Below, piece after piece: positions 48,484-59,023 of a stretch of DNA of 64,000 nucleotides. The notes beneath the pieces were generated by a model that had not been told where the DNA came from, searched no databases, and was given only the letters and a program-made list of their open reading frames with translations. Position numbers and translations under genes: made by a program. The stretch lies in assembly GCA_036346205.1 (NCBI GenBank), contig JARFJB010001981.1, positions 186,001 to 250,000 of the forward strand, written 5' to 3'. The first letter of the stretch is position 1. The number at the start of each line of letters is the position of its first letter. The stretch is from Vesta saturnalis. Its lineage: Eukaryota > Arthropoda > Insecta > Coleoptera > Lampyridae.

Positions 48484-50549
48484 ATGTCTTATGAGATTGA
48501 TATGAAACTTATTAAAGTCGAACCAAAAGAAGAGGAAGGAATAGATTTGCTTCCAACACATTTTATTGTAAATAGTGATGAAATAAAAGGTTAAATTAAT
48601 CAAGTTCAAATTAACAATTTGACACTATTTTTACAGATAATGTGAATATTAAGAAAGAAGACACCTCTCCTCTATTAAAAGATGTTAGCTCAACTATCAA
48701 GCCCATCACAAACGTACAGAATGAATGCAATCAATTTAATAGTTCAACAATGGTGCAAGAAAATTTGTACAGTTCAAAATTTAAACATAAATGTGATGAT
48801 TGTGATTATATAACAAAATACAAAACATCTTTGAATCGTCATGTATTAAAACACACTTCAAGTTATGAATTCAAATGCAACGAATGCAATTATGCAACAC
48901 ATCGCAAAGATAGCTTTAAAATTCATCTTAAAAAACATTCGCCAAGTTCTGAATTTAAATGCGACCAATGTGATTATACAACAAATTACAAATTTAGTTT
49001 AACAATTCATCTTAAGAAACATTCTTCAAGTAATGAATTCAAATGCGACCAATGTGATTATGCAACAAATCACAAAGGAAATTTTACAATTCACGTAAAA
49101 AAACACGTTCCAGGTTTTGAATACAATTGCCATCAATGTAATTATTCAACATATAGGAAATATCGTCTTACAATGCATCTTAAAAAACACTCTTCAAACA
49201 CTGAATTTAAATGCGCCCAATGTGATTATGCAACAAATTACAAACGTAGTTTAATAATTCATCTTAAGAAACATTTTTCAAGTTATGAATTCAAATGCGA
49301 CCAATGTAATTATGCAACATATCACAAAGGTAATCTTAAAAATCATCTCAAAACACACTCTTCAATTTATCATTTAAAATGCGATCAATGTGATTATGCA
49401 ACAAATCGCAAAGATAGCTTTAAAATTCACATAAAAAAACACTTTCCAGGTTTTGAATACAATTGCCATCAATGTAATTATGCAACATATTGCAAACATC
49501 TTCTTACAATGCACCTTAAAAAACACTCTTCAAGTTATCAATTCAAATGTGATCAGTGTGATTACGCAACACATCACAAATCTAATTTAACAATTCATCT
49601 TAAGAAACATTCTTCCAGCTATGAATTCAAATGTGACCAATGTAATTATGCAACAAATCGCAAGTTTAATTTTAAAAATCATCTCAAAACACACTCTTCA
49701 AGTTATCAATTCAAATGCGACCAATGTGATTATGCAACACATCACAAAGCTTATTTAACAATCCATTTTAAAAAACACTCTTCGATTTATGAATTCAAAT
49801 GTGACCATTGTAATTATGCAACAAATCGCAAAGGTAATATTAAAAATCATCTCAAAACACACTCTTCAAAATACCAATTCAAATGTGACCAATGTAATTA
49901 TGAAACACATCATAAAAGTGATTTAAAAATTCATCTTAAAAATCACTCCTCAATCTATGAATTCAAATGTGACCAATGTGATTATGCAACAAATCGCAAA
50001 GATAATTTTAAAATGCACTTAAAAAAGCATTTTCCAGGTTTTGAATATAATTGCCATCAATGTGATTATGCAACATATTGCAAATATCTTCTTACAATGC
50101 ATCTTAAAAAACACTCTTCAAGATATCAATTCAAATGTGATCAATGTGATTATGCAACACATCACAATTCTAGTTTAACAATTCATCTTAAGAAACATTC
50201 TTGCAGCTATGAATTCAAATGTGACCAATGTAATTATGCAACAAATCGCAAATTTAATTTTAAAAAGCATCTCAATACACACTCTTCAAGTTATCAATTC
50301 AAATGCGACCAATGTGATTTTGCAACACACCAGAAAGCTTATTTAACAATCCATTTTAAAAAACACTCTTCGAGTTATGAATTCAAATGTGACCAATGTA
50401 ATTATGCAACAAATCGCAAATTTAATTTTAAAACTCATCTCAAAACACACTCTTCAAGTTACCAATTCAAATGTGACCAATGTAATTATGGAACACATCA
50501 TAAAGTTCTTTTAAAAAATCATCTCAAAACACACTCTTCAAGTTACTAA
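48484..50549 (+). CDS. C2H2 zinc-finger protein B (two exons, 21 fingers)
   Basis: Exon 1 is 48484-48589 (MSYEIDMKLIKVEPKEEEGI). A 47-bp intron (48590-48636, GTTAAA...TTACAG) joins D-N-V in frame to exon 2 (48637-50549). The product is about 672 residues with 21 consecutive C-x2-C-x12-H-x3-H fingers from about residue 88, at a strict 28-residue period. Linkers are HSSSYEF-type and KHFPGFEYNC variants. Fingers 8-14 and 15-21 are a 588-bp tandem duplication. The stop TAA replaces what should be a Gln/Glu codon; one more decayed finger follows in frame. The continuous open finger array suggests selection or recent expansion. Nuclear DNA binding is inferred; the target is unknown. Confidence 0.87.
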
Positions 50550-50665
50550 TTCAAACGCGACCAGTGTGATTTTGCAACATATCACAAAGCTCGTGTAACA
50601 ATTCATCTTAAAAAACATTTGTCAGATTATGAATATACAAATTCAACCAAATTGTGTTTATGCGA
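50550..50665 (+). pseudogene. Decayed 22nd finger after the stop of gene B
   Basis: Directly after the TAA the same frame continues FKRDQCDFATYHKARVTIHL and KKHLSDYEYT. This is a full finger except that the first Cys is Arg. The gene therefore lost its last finger by nonsense mutation, or the stop is recent and the finger decayed afterwards. Confidence 0.75.
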
Positions 50666-50883
50666 CATATCAGAAAGCTAGGTACTTTAAAAATTCATGT
50701 TAAAAAACACTTCAAGGTATGAGTTCAAATGTGGCCAATATAATAAATCAACGCAACACAATTTTAACATTTATCATTTACAAATTCGTTCATTGAAACC
50801 ACTCTCCAAGTACAAATGAGATGTGATCAATATGTTATTTATGTGCCTATGCTTAACGTAAAAAAGCAGAATATGTTCCGATT

Positions 50884-51075
50884 AATAAATTATTTATTTG
50901 TTATATTTCAGGCATCTTTATACTGTGCTAATTAACTTGTCAGTACTGAGGGGGGTGCCCCAAGGTCAAATATTTTGTAATATTTTTGGAAATGTTACAA
51001 ATTTTGATTTGTGTCCTTGTTATCATGCTTTTTTATACTGACATACAGTTAATTTCAAAAATCTATAATACATAT
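50884..51075 (+). other. Poly(A) signal and duplicated 3' flank of gene B
   Basis: AATAAA at 50884-50889 lies about 335 bp after the stop. The next 190 bp (CAGGCATCTTTATACTGTGC, CCCCAAGGTCAAAT, TTTTTATACTGACATACAGT) match the DNA after gene A. Similarity ends where the LTR element is inserted at 51076. Confidence 0.65.
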
Positions 51076-52266
51076 TGTAATTGTTTACTATTATCTGTCA
51101 ATATTATGTTTAACTCAAGAATACAAATACTATATAAATTACTACAGACTAATATAACAATCTTCTATTTGGTCAGAGTTGTTATTCTCCTCCCTTAGCA
51201 ATCATAGCCTTCCTTTTCTGGCCTCGCTAAGCACCCTTGACATCCGCCTTCTTGAGTGGCAGACTTCACCATGCTCTGCTTCTGTATTTAGTGAATGTAC
51301 TTTCTTCATTTTACATTTTAGCTCAAAGTGACCTTTTCTATAACACTTGCCGCATTTCTTGCCAAAAGCTGGGCATGATTTTCTACCATGTCTTGTTCCA
51401 CATCTTTTGACAGTCAAAATTGTCAGTTCGTCTCTCAAGATTTATTTTTGACTTTTTGTAAAAACCTTTTTGCTTTTATTGCATTTACCTGAGGTTCTTC
51501 TTTCCCTATTTGCATTGTTATTAACTGTTTTCGAGCTTGTTCAGCTGCTCTACAGATGTTAATTGCTTTTTCAAGAGATAAATTTTCCTTAGCTAACAGT
51601 CTTTCATGAATCTCATCATTGTTGACGTCGACTACAATTCTGTCACTTATTAGACTATCTTCTAAAATTCCAAAACTACAATTTTTACATTTTTATTTTA
51701 ATGCCACCAAGAAATTATCAAACGACTCTTCAGTCCTTTGTACTGTATTATTAAGTACGTTATCTTTCAAAGTAGTTTTGAAAGTTGTCTTTGATTATTG
51801 CAGGACTCCTACTATCTACCTCTGACAGATTGAATGTGTGAAAGATTTCTGTTGCATCTGACCCTATTATTGACATAAACTATTCTACCTGCACTTCTGG
51901 TGACTTTCTTTCAAGACCTGTTGCTACTTCAAACCAATGATACTGTTAATTCAATTTTCTCCATTCCAAAGCCATATTGTGATCCGTATCCTTATAAATT
52001 TGAAGGCATTTTGGTGGTCTCACAACAGTCACATGGGCTGTCATATTTATTCCGGCATCTTGATCCATGTCCTATTTAATTGTAATCAGGTTTCGGCACC
52101 ATGTAATTGTTTACTATTATCTGTTAATATTATATTTAGCTCAAGAATAAATACTATAAAAATTACTACAGACTAATATAACAATCTTCTATTTGGTCAG
52201 ACTTGAAATTCTCCTCCCCTAGGAACCATAGCCTTCCTTTTCTGGCCTTGCTAAGCACCCTTGACA
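51076..52266 (-). mobile_element. Gag-only gypsy-type LTR element, 1.19 kb
   Basis: Two direct repeats of about 166 bp (51076-51242 and 52102-52266) begin TGTAATTG and end TTGACA, so they read TGTCAA...TTACA on the minus strand. Just inside the right copy, the minus strand has TGGTGCCGAAACC (52101-52089), a primer-binding-site-like sequence. Just inside the left copy is a purine tract AAGAAGGCGGA. Between them lies only a decayed gag; no pol. CATAT/CAGAT flanks may be an imperfect 5-bp duplication. It is a small non-autonomous Ty3/gypsy-type derivative. Confidence 0.8.
51202..52044 (-). pseudogene. Gypsy-type gag relic
   Basis: From the ATG at 52044, broken frames read MTAHVTVVRPPKC, NMALEWRKLN and TGLERKSPEVQVE, then LLAKENLSLEKAINICRAAE, QARKQLITMQIGKEE, and finally CGKCYRKGHFELKC, a nucleocapsid CCHC zinc knuckle. 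A second, upstream knuckle (CGTRHGRKSCPAFGKKC) also fits. Several stops are present. Gag would package element RNA; this copy is not translatable. Confidence 0.75.
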
Positions 52267-52726
52267 CAGATTTTTGTAATTGAAATTGATTATTAAAATT
52301 AATCAACATAAAGTCAAATTGACGTAATTTTTTATTAATGTATTAGTGTCAGTTTCAAAAATTATTTTTTAATCCGCTTAATTTTCAATTTCAAGCGATC
52401 ATGCCTTTATCACAACGTAAACACCTTTAACGTTAAATTCGTTCGTAAGAGCTCGAAGTATTGGGCTAGTTGAGGACAGGGTGTCAATTGGAGCAATAGC
52501 GACAATTTTAAATATAAATAAAAAAGAAATGGGAGCAGGAAAGAAGTACTAACCACTACATCCAACTCCAAATCCTTTTGAAACAGTGAGAACTGCTGCA
52601 GCACAGACTTTCCTGGATCTCTTTCAACAGTTTTTGGTTGGATTAAAGCTTCCAACATTAGAAATTGTGGCAAAAAAAATGTTTCTTAATGCTGAACAGA
52701 AGCAGACAAAGATGTTATTTGTGCCT

Positions 52727-52731
<5 letters not shown>
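52267..52731 (+). other. Spacer with a possible HEAT-repeat coding fragment
   Basis: About 52555-52730 is open on the plus strand, with ETVRTAAAQTFLDLFQQFL and IVAKKMFLNAEQKQTKMLF. The start of this vaguely resembles HEAT repeats of GCN1-type proteins, but the match is weak. It stops at the (TA)n tract. Treat it as unidentified. Confidence 0.25.

Positions 52732-52806
<75 letters not shown>
52732..52806. repeat. (TA)n microsatellite
   Basis: About 75 bp of TA at the left edge of the envelope-bearing element. Confidence 0.95.
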
Positions 52807-52808
<2 letters not shown>

Positions 52809-52978
52809 TGGAGGCGCCAACCAAAATGGACCACCATGCGGCGAGCATGCCAGTGACACCAATAGGTGTGCTCTAAAGAACGTCGTCTGTCTGGCGGAAC
52901 AATTAAAATTGCGAGACAGACGACCTGTGATGATACCTGCGGGTATGGAAAGTGACGAAGAGGAATGGGACATGTAGA
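52806..52978 (+). pseudogene. Short gag-start or pol-end remnant
   Basis: One frame opens with MDHHAASMPVTPIGVL and stops. Another frame runs CALKNVVCLAEQLKLRDRR, then AGMESDEEEWDM and a TAG. The acidic end before an envelope gene would suit the C-terminus of a gypsy pol protein. The methionine-rich start just after a leader would suit a gag start. The evidence cannot decide between them. Confidence 0.35.
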
Positions 52979-53196
52979 GCCTTAGCTCTCCTGACCCCAA
53001 TTGTTTATTTTAACCTACCATATGGACTTAAAGGACATAAATGTTCCACGGAACTACATACAAGAAGATTATTATGCTTAATACTTAGTTCTGTATTATT
53101 TTTTTTATCATTAATCTCATTGCTTAAGTAATTTTAATAGTATTAAACTAACAATATACAAGGTTATTTGGTATATAACGCCTTTCATTTTTTAGA

Positions 53197-55333
53197 ATGT
53201 TTATTGCCTGTGCCTACATAGTCCAATCTATCCCTGTCCAAATAAGCACCGGATCCTATTGGAAGCGACTACCCGAAGTGATTTCATATAGTGCTACCAT
53301 ACCTTTAATATATACAATTAAATGGCAATCTCCAAGTTTTCAAACGAAAGAACTACCGTCCATTCCATTGTGTACTACAAATCAATGCGAATTAGAAACT
53401 AGTTTAAATGATGTAAATGATCTAGTAGAAAAAGACTTAAAGAGATTAACTGAAGCCATACGACCCGAACTGTGGGAAGAAATTTCGATACAAGAACAAG
53501 AAAAATGGGACAAGCGAATGATTTCCCGATTACGAGAGAAAAGAGGCTTAGATTTTATAGGAGATTTCTTTTCGTTTTGCTGTGGAATAGCCACGGAAAG
53601 AAAAGTTGACAGCTTAAAAGCCCAGAATCAAAAAATTCACGATTTCTTGAGACGAATCGATGTAGAATTACAGACGAATTTAAAAGGAGTCACCAACAAC
53701 TCTAACAAATTTAACGAGTATCATCAAGAGGTAACCAAGAATTTAGAAGAAATTAGACAAAAGATTGTTGAAATCCATAACTATGACATCCAGTTCAAGA
53801 ATAAAGTAGCTACAGATCACGTAGAATTTAACCGTAGAATATTTCAAACAGGATATCAAGTTTATAAAACTATAATGAATATATTTAGGTTAGAACAAAT
53901 AATTAACGACGCCGAAATTTTAGCATCCTGTAAGGAACATAGAATTCCTACCACTATAGTTCATCCTAATGTATTAGCCAATGATTTAAAAAATCTCGAT
54001 ACGGAATTAATGATTGATAACTACACACTAGCCATAAGTCCTAGTGAAGTGTCACGATATTATAAGTTGGCTATATGCGATTGCCAATGACGAATTGATT
54101 ATCCATGTACGGATCCCTATAACTTTGCGGAACATGAATTGGGAACTATATGAATTAATTTCTACCCCTTTTGCATGGAAGAGCCACACTTGTGTATTGA
54201 TGCATGAAACACTATATTTAGCTGTATCGGACCATTCTACCAATACGATATTAAAGCCTATTTCAGGAGTCGGTCTCCAACATTGTAAACCCTACACTGA
54301 TAAATTATGCTTCCTTCCACGTTATAGTTCTGACACCGTCTATTGACCCCAATGCGCATTTGAAATGTTTCTGGGTTCCACGGTTCAGGAGTTAGAAGAG
54401 CATTGTTCTTTTCGATGTTATGCATCAACCGCCATGATTATTTCAGAAATTAAAGATGATACCTTCATCATTACACACCCGCTACCTATTACCGTAATAA
54501 AGTGTTTGAACCAACAAACAAAGCTACCAGCGAACGCTTATGGACAACCAGGAGCACTACAGGTAGAGCTACCTTGTCAGTGTGCATTAATAGTAAACGA
54601 TAACGAAATAATTTCATCTCGATATCCGTGTTCCCAACGAGGCAAGAAGAAACCTAGGACCATCCACGTGTTACCCGCGGTTTGGTCGAATTTAAAAACT
54701 TACGTAATTAAGTCTAATGACCAAGACACCATGTTTTATAATATTACTGAATGTTTGAATAATAATTGGACGACAACCGTCCCGCATTTGAATATGACTA
54801 CGACATCAACGCTGTCGAATATTGTAGAAAATTTAGAAAATGCTATTCGCACAACCTATGACGAATTTTATACTTATTAAGGAGATACAACGTATTTTGT
54901 ATGGAATATAATATTAACGATTTTAGTAGTAATTTTATTTTATAAGGTATTACAACGGAATTTATCCCTAATGACGTTTATCCAGTCCACCGTAGCTGTT
55001 ACGGAAAGAGAACAATTAACAATTGAACAAGGATTAATGTATACAAAATGGACATTTTTATTAGTGTTTTTTATATTTTTAATTATACTAACTTTATACT
55101 ATCGATGTAAAAGGAAAAATCACAAACATATTAAGCGTACACAAAGATATGAGCTATACCCAAAACGTTGGTTATCAGTGGTTCCTGAAGAACCCAGCCA
55201 AGAAGAAGACGACATTGAAAACCGAGGAGTAAGTCTCTCTACGAACTTCGAAAGTCTTCGCAATCCCTTAGGAACGGAGCATGTGTTTGTAGTTAGTGGA
55301 CAAAGAAATTCTCCCAGAAGTACCCAACTCTAA
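53197..55333 (+). pseudogene. F-like envelope gene 1, broken
   Basis: A short hydrophobic start is followed by a luminal domain. RLREKR at residues 111-116 is a furin-type cleavage site. GLDFIGDFFSFCCG directly after it looks like an F-type fusion peptide, and KVDSLKAQNQKIHDFLRR like the following heptad region. A frameshift lies near 54080, and in-frame stops at 54344-54346 (TGA) and 54878-54880 (TAA). Two hydrophobic stretches occur near the end (FVWNIILTILVVILFY after 54896 and WTFLLVFFIFLIILTLYY at about 55050-55100), then a basic tail. TTTTTTAG just before the ATG looks like a splice acceptor. Family members fuse viral and cell membranes. This copy cannot make a full-length protein. Confidence 0.75.
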
Positions 55334-55539
55334 GTGAGTAAGTAAGTATACCTCTAATACGAGAGTTGTTTACAGATACAACGCCACTATTGGAATATCA
55401 AATGTTTAACAATGGAAAATAACGAATATAAGTAAGTTAAGAAGAAAAAATTTATTGGAACAATGGTATGTATATTAATTATTGATTTAAAGTGAATTAT
55501 GTTTATAAAAGTTTATTGAGATTTAAGTGAATTTTGAGT

Positions 55540-55800
55540 AGAAAAATTGACGTCACGGAAGTCAATTGCACTTTGTTCGCAATTGCATATTATAGTTTAA
55601 GACCGTTTTACATCAAATTGTTTGAATGTGATTCGGGGAAACGAGTAGTGAATCTTCGTCTTCGAAATAGACCTTCATAAAATTTTGGAAAATCATAATT
55701 CTCCACGCTATAGCCAATTGGGAGAACAAAATTTTCAGTCAGTATAAATACCCAATCTATCTCGACGCGATTAAGTTTCATTATTTTATACCTTGAACGC
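55540..55800 (+). promoter_or_regulatory. Promoter-like region between the envelope genes
   Basis: TGACGTCA (about 55549, a perfect CRE/ATF palindrome), GCCAATTGGG (55713) and GTATAAATACCC (55743) occur in that order. Envelope gene 2 starts about 260 bp later. The CCAAT-TATA order and spacing resemble the blocks in elements X1 and X2. An independent promoter for gene 2 is inferred. Confidence 0.45.
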
Positions 55801-56010
55801 CAAAAATAAATGGTGAAAACAAATTTAAACTATACGAGTAAAAGTTAATGAAATAATAAGAAATTGATAAAGAGTTAAAGTATTAAATTTTTGTGAAAGA
55901 GATAAGTAAAATATAATTGTTTATAGAGGAAGTAGTAATTGAAAATTAAAAGTTGTTATTGGATAACAGAGATAATTTGAGTAAATGAAGTTTAGTATAA
56001 AGAATCAGAC

Positions 56011-57804
56011 ATGTTTGTGATAATATTAGTGTTAATTTTAATGAATAATGTAAAAGATAGTAAAACAGATATAAAAATAACGTCAGGGATTTATATCGAA
56101 AAATTGCCAAATGTTACTTTTTACCAAACTACAAGACAGATAATTTTTAAGATAAGGCAACCACAAAATATTATAGACAATCTTAAGTGTAAAGACGTAT
56201 TTTGCACAAAGTATAAGTATATTTGTCAAGCAATGACATATGATTTAAACTATTTTCAAAAGATACAAGCGAGTGTGCTTGAAATTGAACAAGGCATTCT
56301 CTTGAGTGATGGCCTACTGTTCGATTTTCAACTTATTACGCGAAATCATCTTAAAAAGATGTTCTCGAATGATTTTGAAATAAACGGTATTTTAAATTTA
56401 ATTAGTGAGCGAGATCACGCAGAATTTCGTGAAGTAAATTTTCCTAGTTTCGTTAGGGAAGATTTAAATAATATTTCGTGTATAGATCCATTATTATTAA
56501 ATTTAGTCTTATTGGAACTACAGATGCGTCATGAAACAAGTAAGACAATTGTAAATATGTGTCAACAAAAAAGATTACCCGTAGATCTAGTTCCAATCGC
56601 TACCTTAGAACGTATATTGCAATCTGTAAATATTGATTTAACTAAAAGAAATTATGTTTTAGCATTGGGCTCCACATCCCAACTCTATATGCTACCCTTG
56701 ATCGAATGTATTATGTCCCAAAATATCACTTTAGTTGGACTACATTTACCACTATTGCCGAAACACTTGCAAGGTTTACACATGATGAATGTGATCACTC
56801 CAGCCTACGCCTGGGGAAACTATACCTGCTCAGTCGATGTACCAGTAACTAACATCACCCTTTTGGAAATAAATTCCACTTGGAAAATCTATCCCTCGCT
56901 GCGATCCTATCAAAGAGGAGATATGTTATATTAGTGACTACCATGATAAAGAAATTTTGGGTTTATCATGCATTCAACAAGTACTGAATGGAGGGTCATT
57001 TAAACAGTTCGCGACCAATTGTCCTATAATATGTCGTGAAACAGGAAATAATCTTCAGTACATCACGCCTATAAGTAGCCACAATACAATCGTTACTCAT
57101 CCAAGACGATCCTTACGTTTAAAATGTAGCACCACTACCCATACCATAAAGCACTATGAAGAAATCGGAGCTATCAGCTTGAACATTCCCTGCCACTGTC
57201 AACTTGAAGACGACGACTTTACGATATATCCTAGTTATCCATGTATTGACAAATTAATGAAATATGGAGAAGAACAGCTTATACCAGCTGCATGGACAAG
57301 ATATGGAGGATTATCTCTCCCAAAATGGAAAAAACCTACCTTACATTTTGAAACTCTAAATGATTGCCTTGAACCCCAGTGGATCCACAAACAATTTCCA
57401 ACCAACAATGTGCCTATTACCACATATTTCCTTATTGTTTTATTCCTTTTAATATTGATTTTGTTTTCCTTTATTACCTACACTTTTTACACCTTACGAA
57501 AGCTAAAAATTTATCCTACCTTAAGTACATCCTTCCACATTTCTCCCACAACTACGTTGGTGAGCGCCCGCCCGCCAAAACAACGTCGTCAGTTACCTAC
57601 ACCAAGATCGAAATTACAATTTCAAGAAGTTGAAAATTAATATCTCGAACCGACATCTATTTCGTCAGCACCAGTGTCATCAACAGTGCAACGATTATCA
57701 ACAACCGACACACCCACGAAGGAAGAAAGGAAAATTAACGCCCGAGAAGAATCTCACTACGTAACGATGCAACGATTACAGACATACAGTGCAAAAACTA
57801 GTTA
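56011..57804 (+). pseudogene. F-like envelope gene 2, broken paralogue of gene 1
   Basis: It starts with a hydrophobic segment (MFVIILVLILM) as a signal peptide. SGIYIEKLPNV aligns with TGSYWKRLPEV of gene 1. NYVLALGS matches NYTLAISP, TPAYAWGNYTC matches TPFAWKSHTC, and a Cys-rich end with IPCHCQ matches LPCQCA. There is no RxKR site or fusion-peptide-like segment, unlike gene 1. A frameshift near 56925 splits it. A membrane segment TYFLIVLFLLILILFSFITY lies at about 57420-57480. After the TAA at 57638-57640 the same frame stays open to 57804 with a Ser/Thr-rich tail, so that stop is probably a mutation. Potential N-glycosylation sites are frequent (NIT, NIS, NYT). Confidence 0.7.
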
Positions 57805-58264
57805 AAACTAAAGTGTGCGCCGAAAAAACTTATTGATTTTATTTTAAAAAAGTGATTAAGTTTTATTTTTAATGCAAGTGAAAAAATTAAGTAACCGTTT
57901 ACGAACACATATAAACACGTACTAAGTTAGAATTTGTGATAATAAAAACCGGGAAATACACAAATTTTGTGGTTAAAAAACTTTTGAATAGCCCTACTAA
58001 AATATGTTATCTATCTTAATTTAAGTTAACAAACTGTATAAACGTTTTTTTTATATAATGTTAGATATTTCTATTAGTAATCGCATGAACGGAAGTTTAA
58101 ATTTGATTACATGTAACCTTCATTCTTTTACTACCAGAAACAATTCTTAATTTTAAGATTTTTTTTTTAATATTCAGTAGATATGTAAAACAACCTTTCT
58201 ACTCGAATTTTAAATTTTTACAACAGTCCTTGAGGACAAGGACTATTTCCTGGCCGGAGAGATA
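57805..58264 (+). other. 3' untranslated region and polypurine tract
   Basis: AT-rich with no frame. GTCCTTGAGGACAAGGAC (58226-58243) is an inverted repeat. GGCCGGAGAGATA (58251-58264), directly before TGTCAC, is suitable as a polypurine tract priming plus-strand synthesis. Confidence 0.5.
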
Positions 58265-58856
58265 TGTCACCCAGAAGAAAAGCAAATATAAATTTCAATA
58301 TCTTTGAAGTAAAAATTTACCTTATTTTATAAATTATTTTGTAATCATTTTTATATCAAATAGTGAATGCATAATTTCCTTAGATTATTCATATAATGCG
58401 CGCTTCCTTTTAGTAAGCTACTTAAGAAAAAGCACGTACTTTATTTTATGTAGAACAAGTAACCACAATATGGACTTTTTTCATGTCGGCCTAAATTCAC
58501 ACGCGCCAATATATTTCGTAATTGTAGGGTGAGGCAGGAAACAACTACGTCAATTGACAATTGGTATAAGTAGGAGTAGAAAGAGTGTTAGTGATTATTA
58601 TTAATTAGTAATTAGAATTAGAATTGTGAATAGAATTTACTCCAGTGTTAATTATTGTCAGTTCAGCATTCGAACACTCACTGTACAAGATGAACCAGGA
58701 AATGTAAGAACTATTTTATTAAGTTATTGTTTATTGTGGTGACCATGTCCTAAATTCAAACCTCGCACTCCAACCCCAAAATCCCCAAGGAGACTTCTTG
58801 CAGCCAAGTTTCTGAGCTACATATAAACAACCTCCAATATCGCGAGTATTGGAACA
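58265..58856 (+). repeat. Probable LTR, single copy
   Basis: It starts TGTCACCC after the purine tract and ends GGAACA before AATGGTGG, giving TGT...ACA ends and 592 bp. GGTATAAGTAGG (about 58562) is a TATA box. An ATG at 58690 is followed 14 bases later by a strong splice donor, GTAAGAAC (58704). No second copy exists in the window, so the identification rests on ends, promoter and neighbours. Confidence 0.55.
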
Positions 58857-58936
58857 AATGGTGGAACCCCCAATAGATTAACAAATGGCAGAGACGCCGA
58901 TATTGTGACAAATGGTGGAGGCGCCAATATTGTGAC

Positions 58937-58939
<3 letters not shown>
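58845..58939 (+). repeat. Three leader-type repeats after the LTR
   Basis: Three imperfect copies of about 30 bp are tandemly arranged: GGAACAAATGGTGGAACCCC, TTAACAAATGGCAGAGACGCC and TGACAAATGGTGGAGGCGCC, each followed by AATA-like or GATATTGTG sequence. The first TGG after the LTR would be the primer-binding site. The last copy contains the 15-mer found at 52806. Confidence 0.7.

Positions 58940-59021
<82 letters not shown>
58940..59021. repeat. (TA)n microsatellite
   Basis: About 82 bp of TA between the envelope-bearing element and element X2. Confidence 0.95.

Positions 59022-59023
<2 letters not shown>

Larger units (their letters stand above)
52806..58939 (+). mobile_element. Errantivirus-like retroelement fragment with two envelope genes and an LTR
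   Basis: It is bracketed by TA tracts. The order is leader-like sequence with TGGTGGAGGCGCCAA (52806-52820), a short remnant that could be a gag start or pol end, envelope gene 1, a promoter-like spacer, envelope gene 2, a purine tract, an LTR-like segment (58265-58856), then leader-like repeats including the same 15-mer (58913-58927). Gag, protease, reverse transcriptase and integrase are absent, as is a 5' LTR. Envelope proteins resembling baculovirus F are typical of insect errantiviruses (Ty3/gypsy). All coding parts are broken, so it is an old, inert copy. Confidence 0.7.

Noticed and set aside
48642..48644. Start of zinc-finger gene B at 48642
   Set aside because: The codon there is GTG. 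A spliced leader exon with ATG at 48484 exists in both paralogues and joins in frame.
52555..52730. GCN1-like HEAT-repeat exon
   Set aside because: Only a short stretch looks similar; not enough to name a gene.
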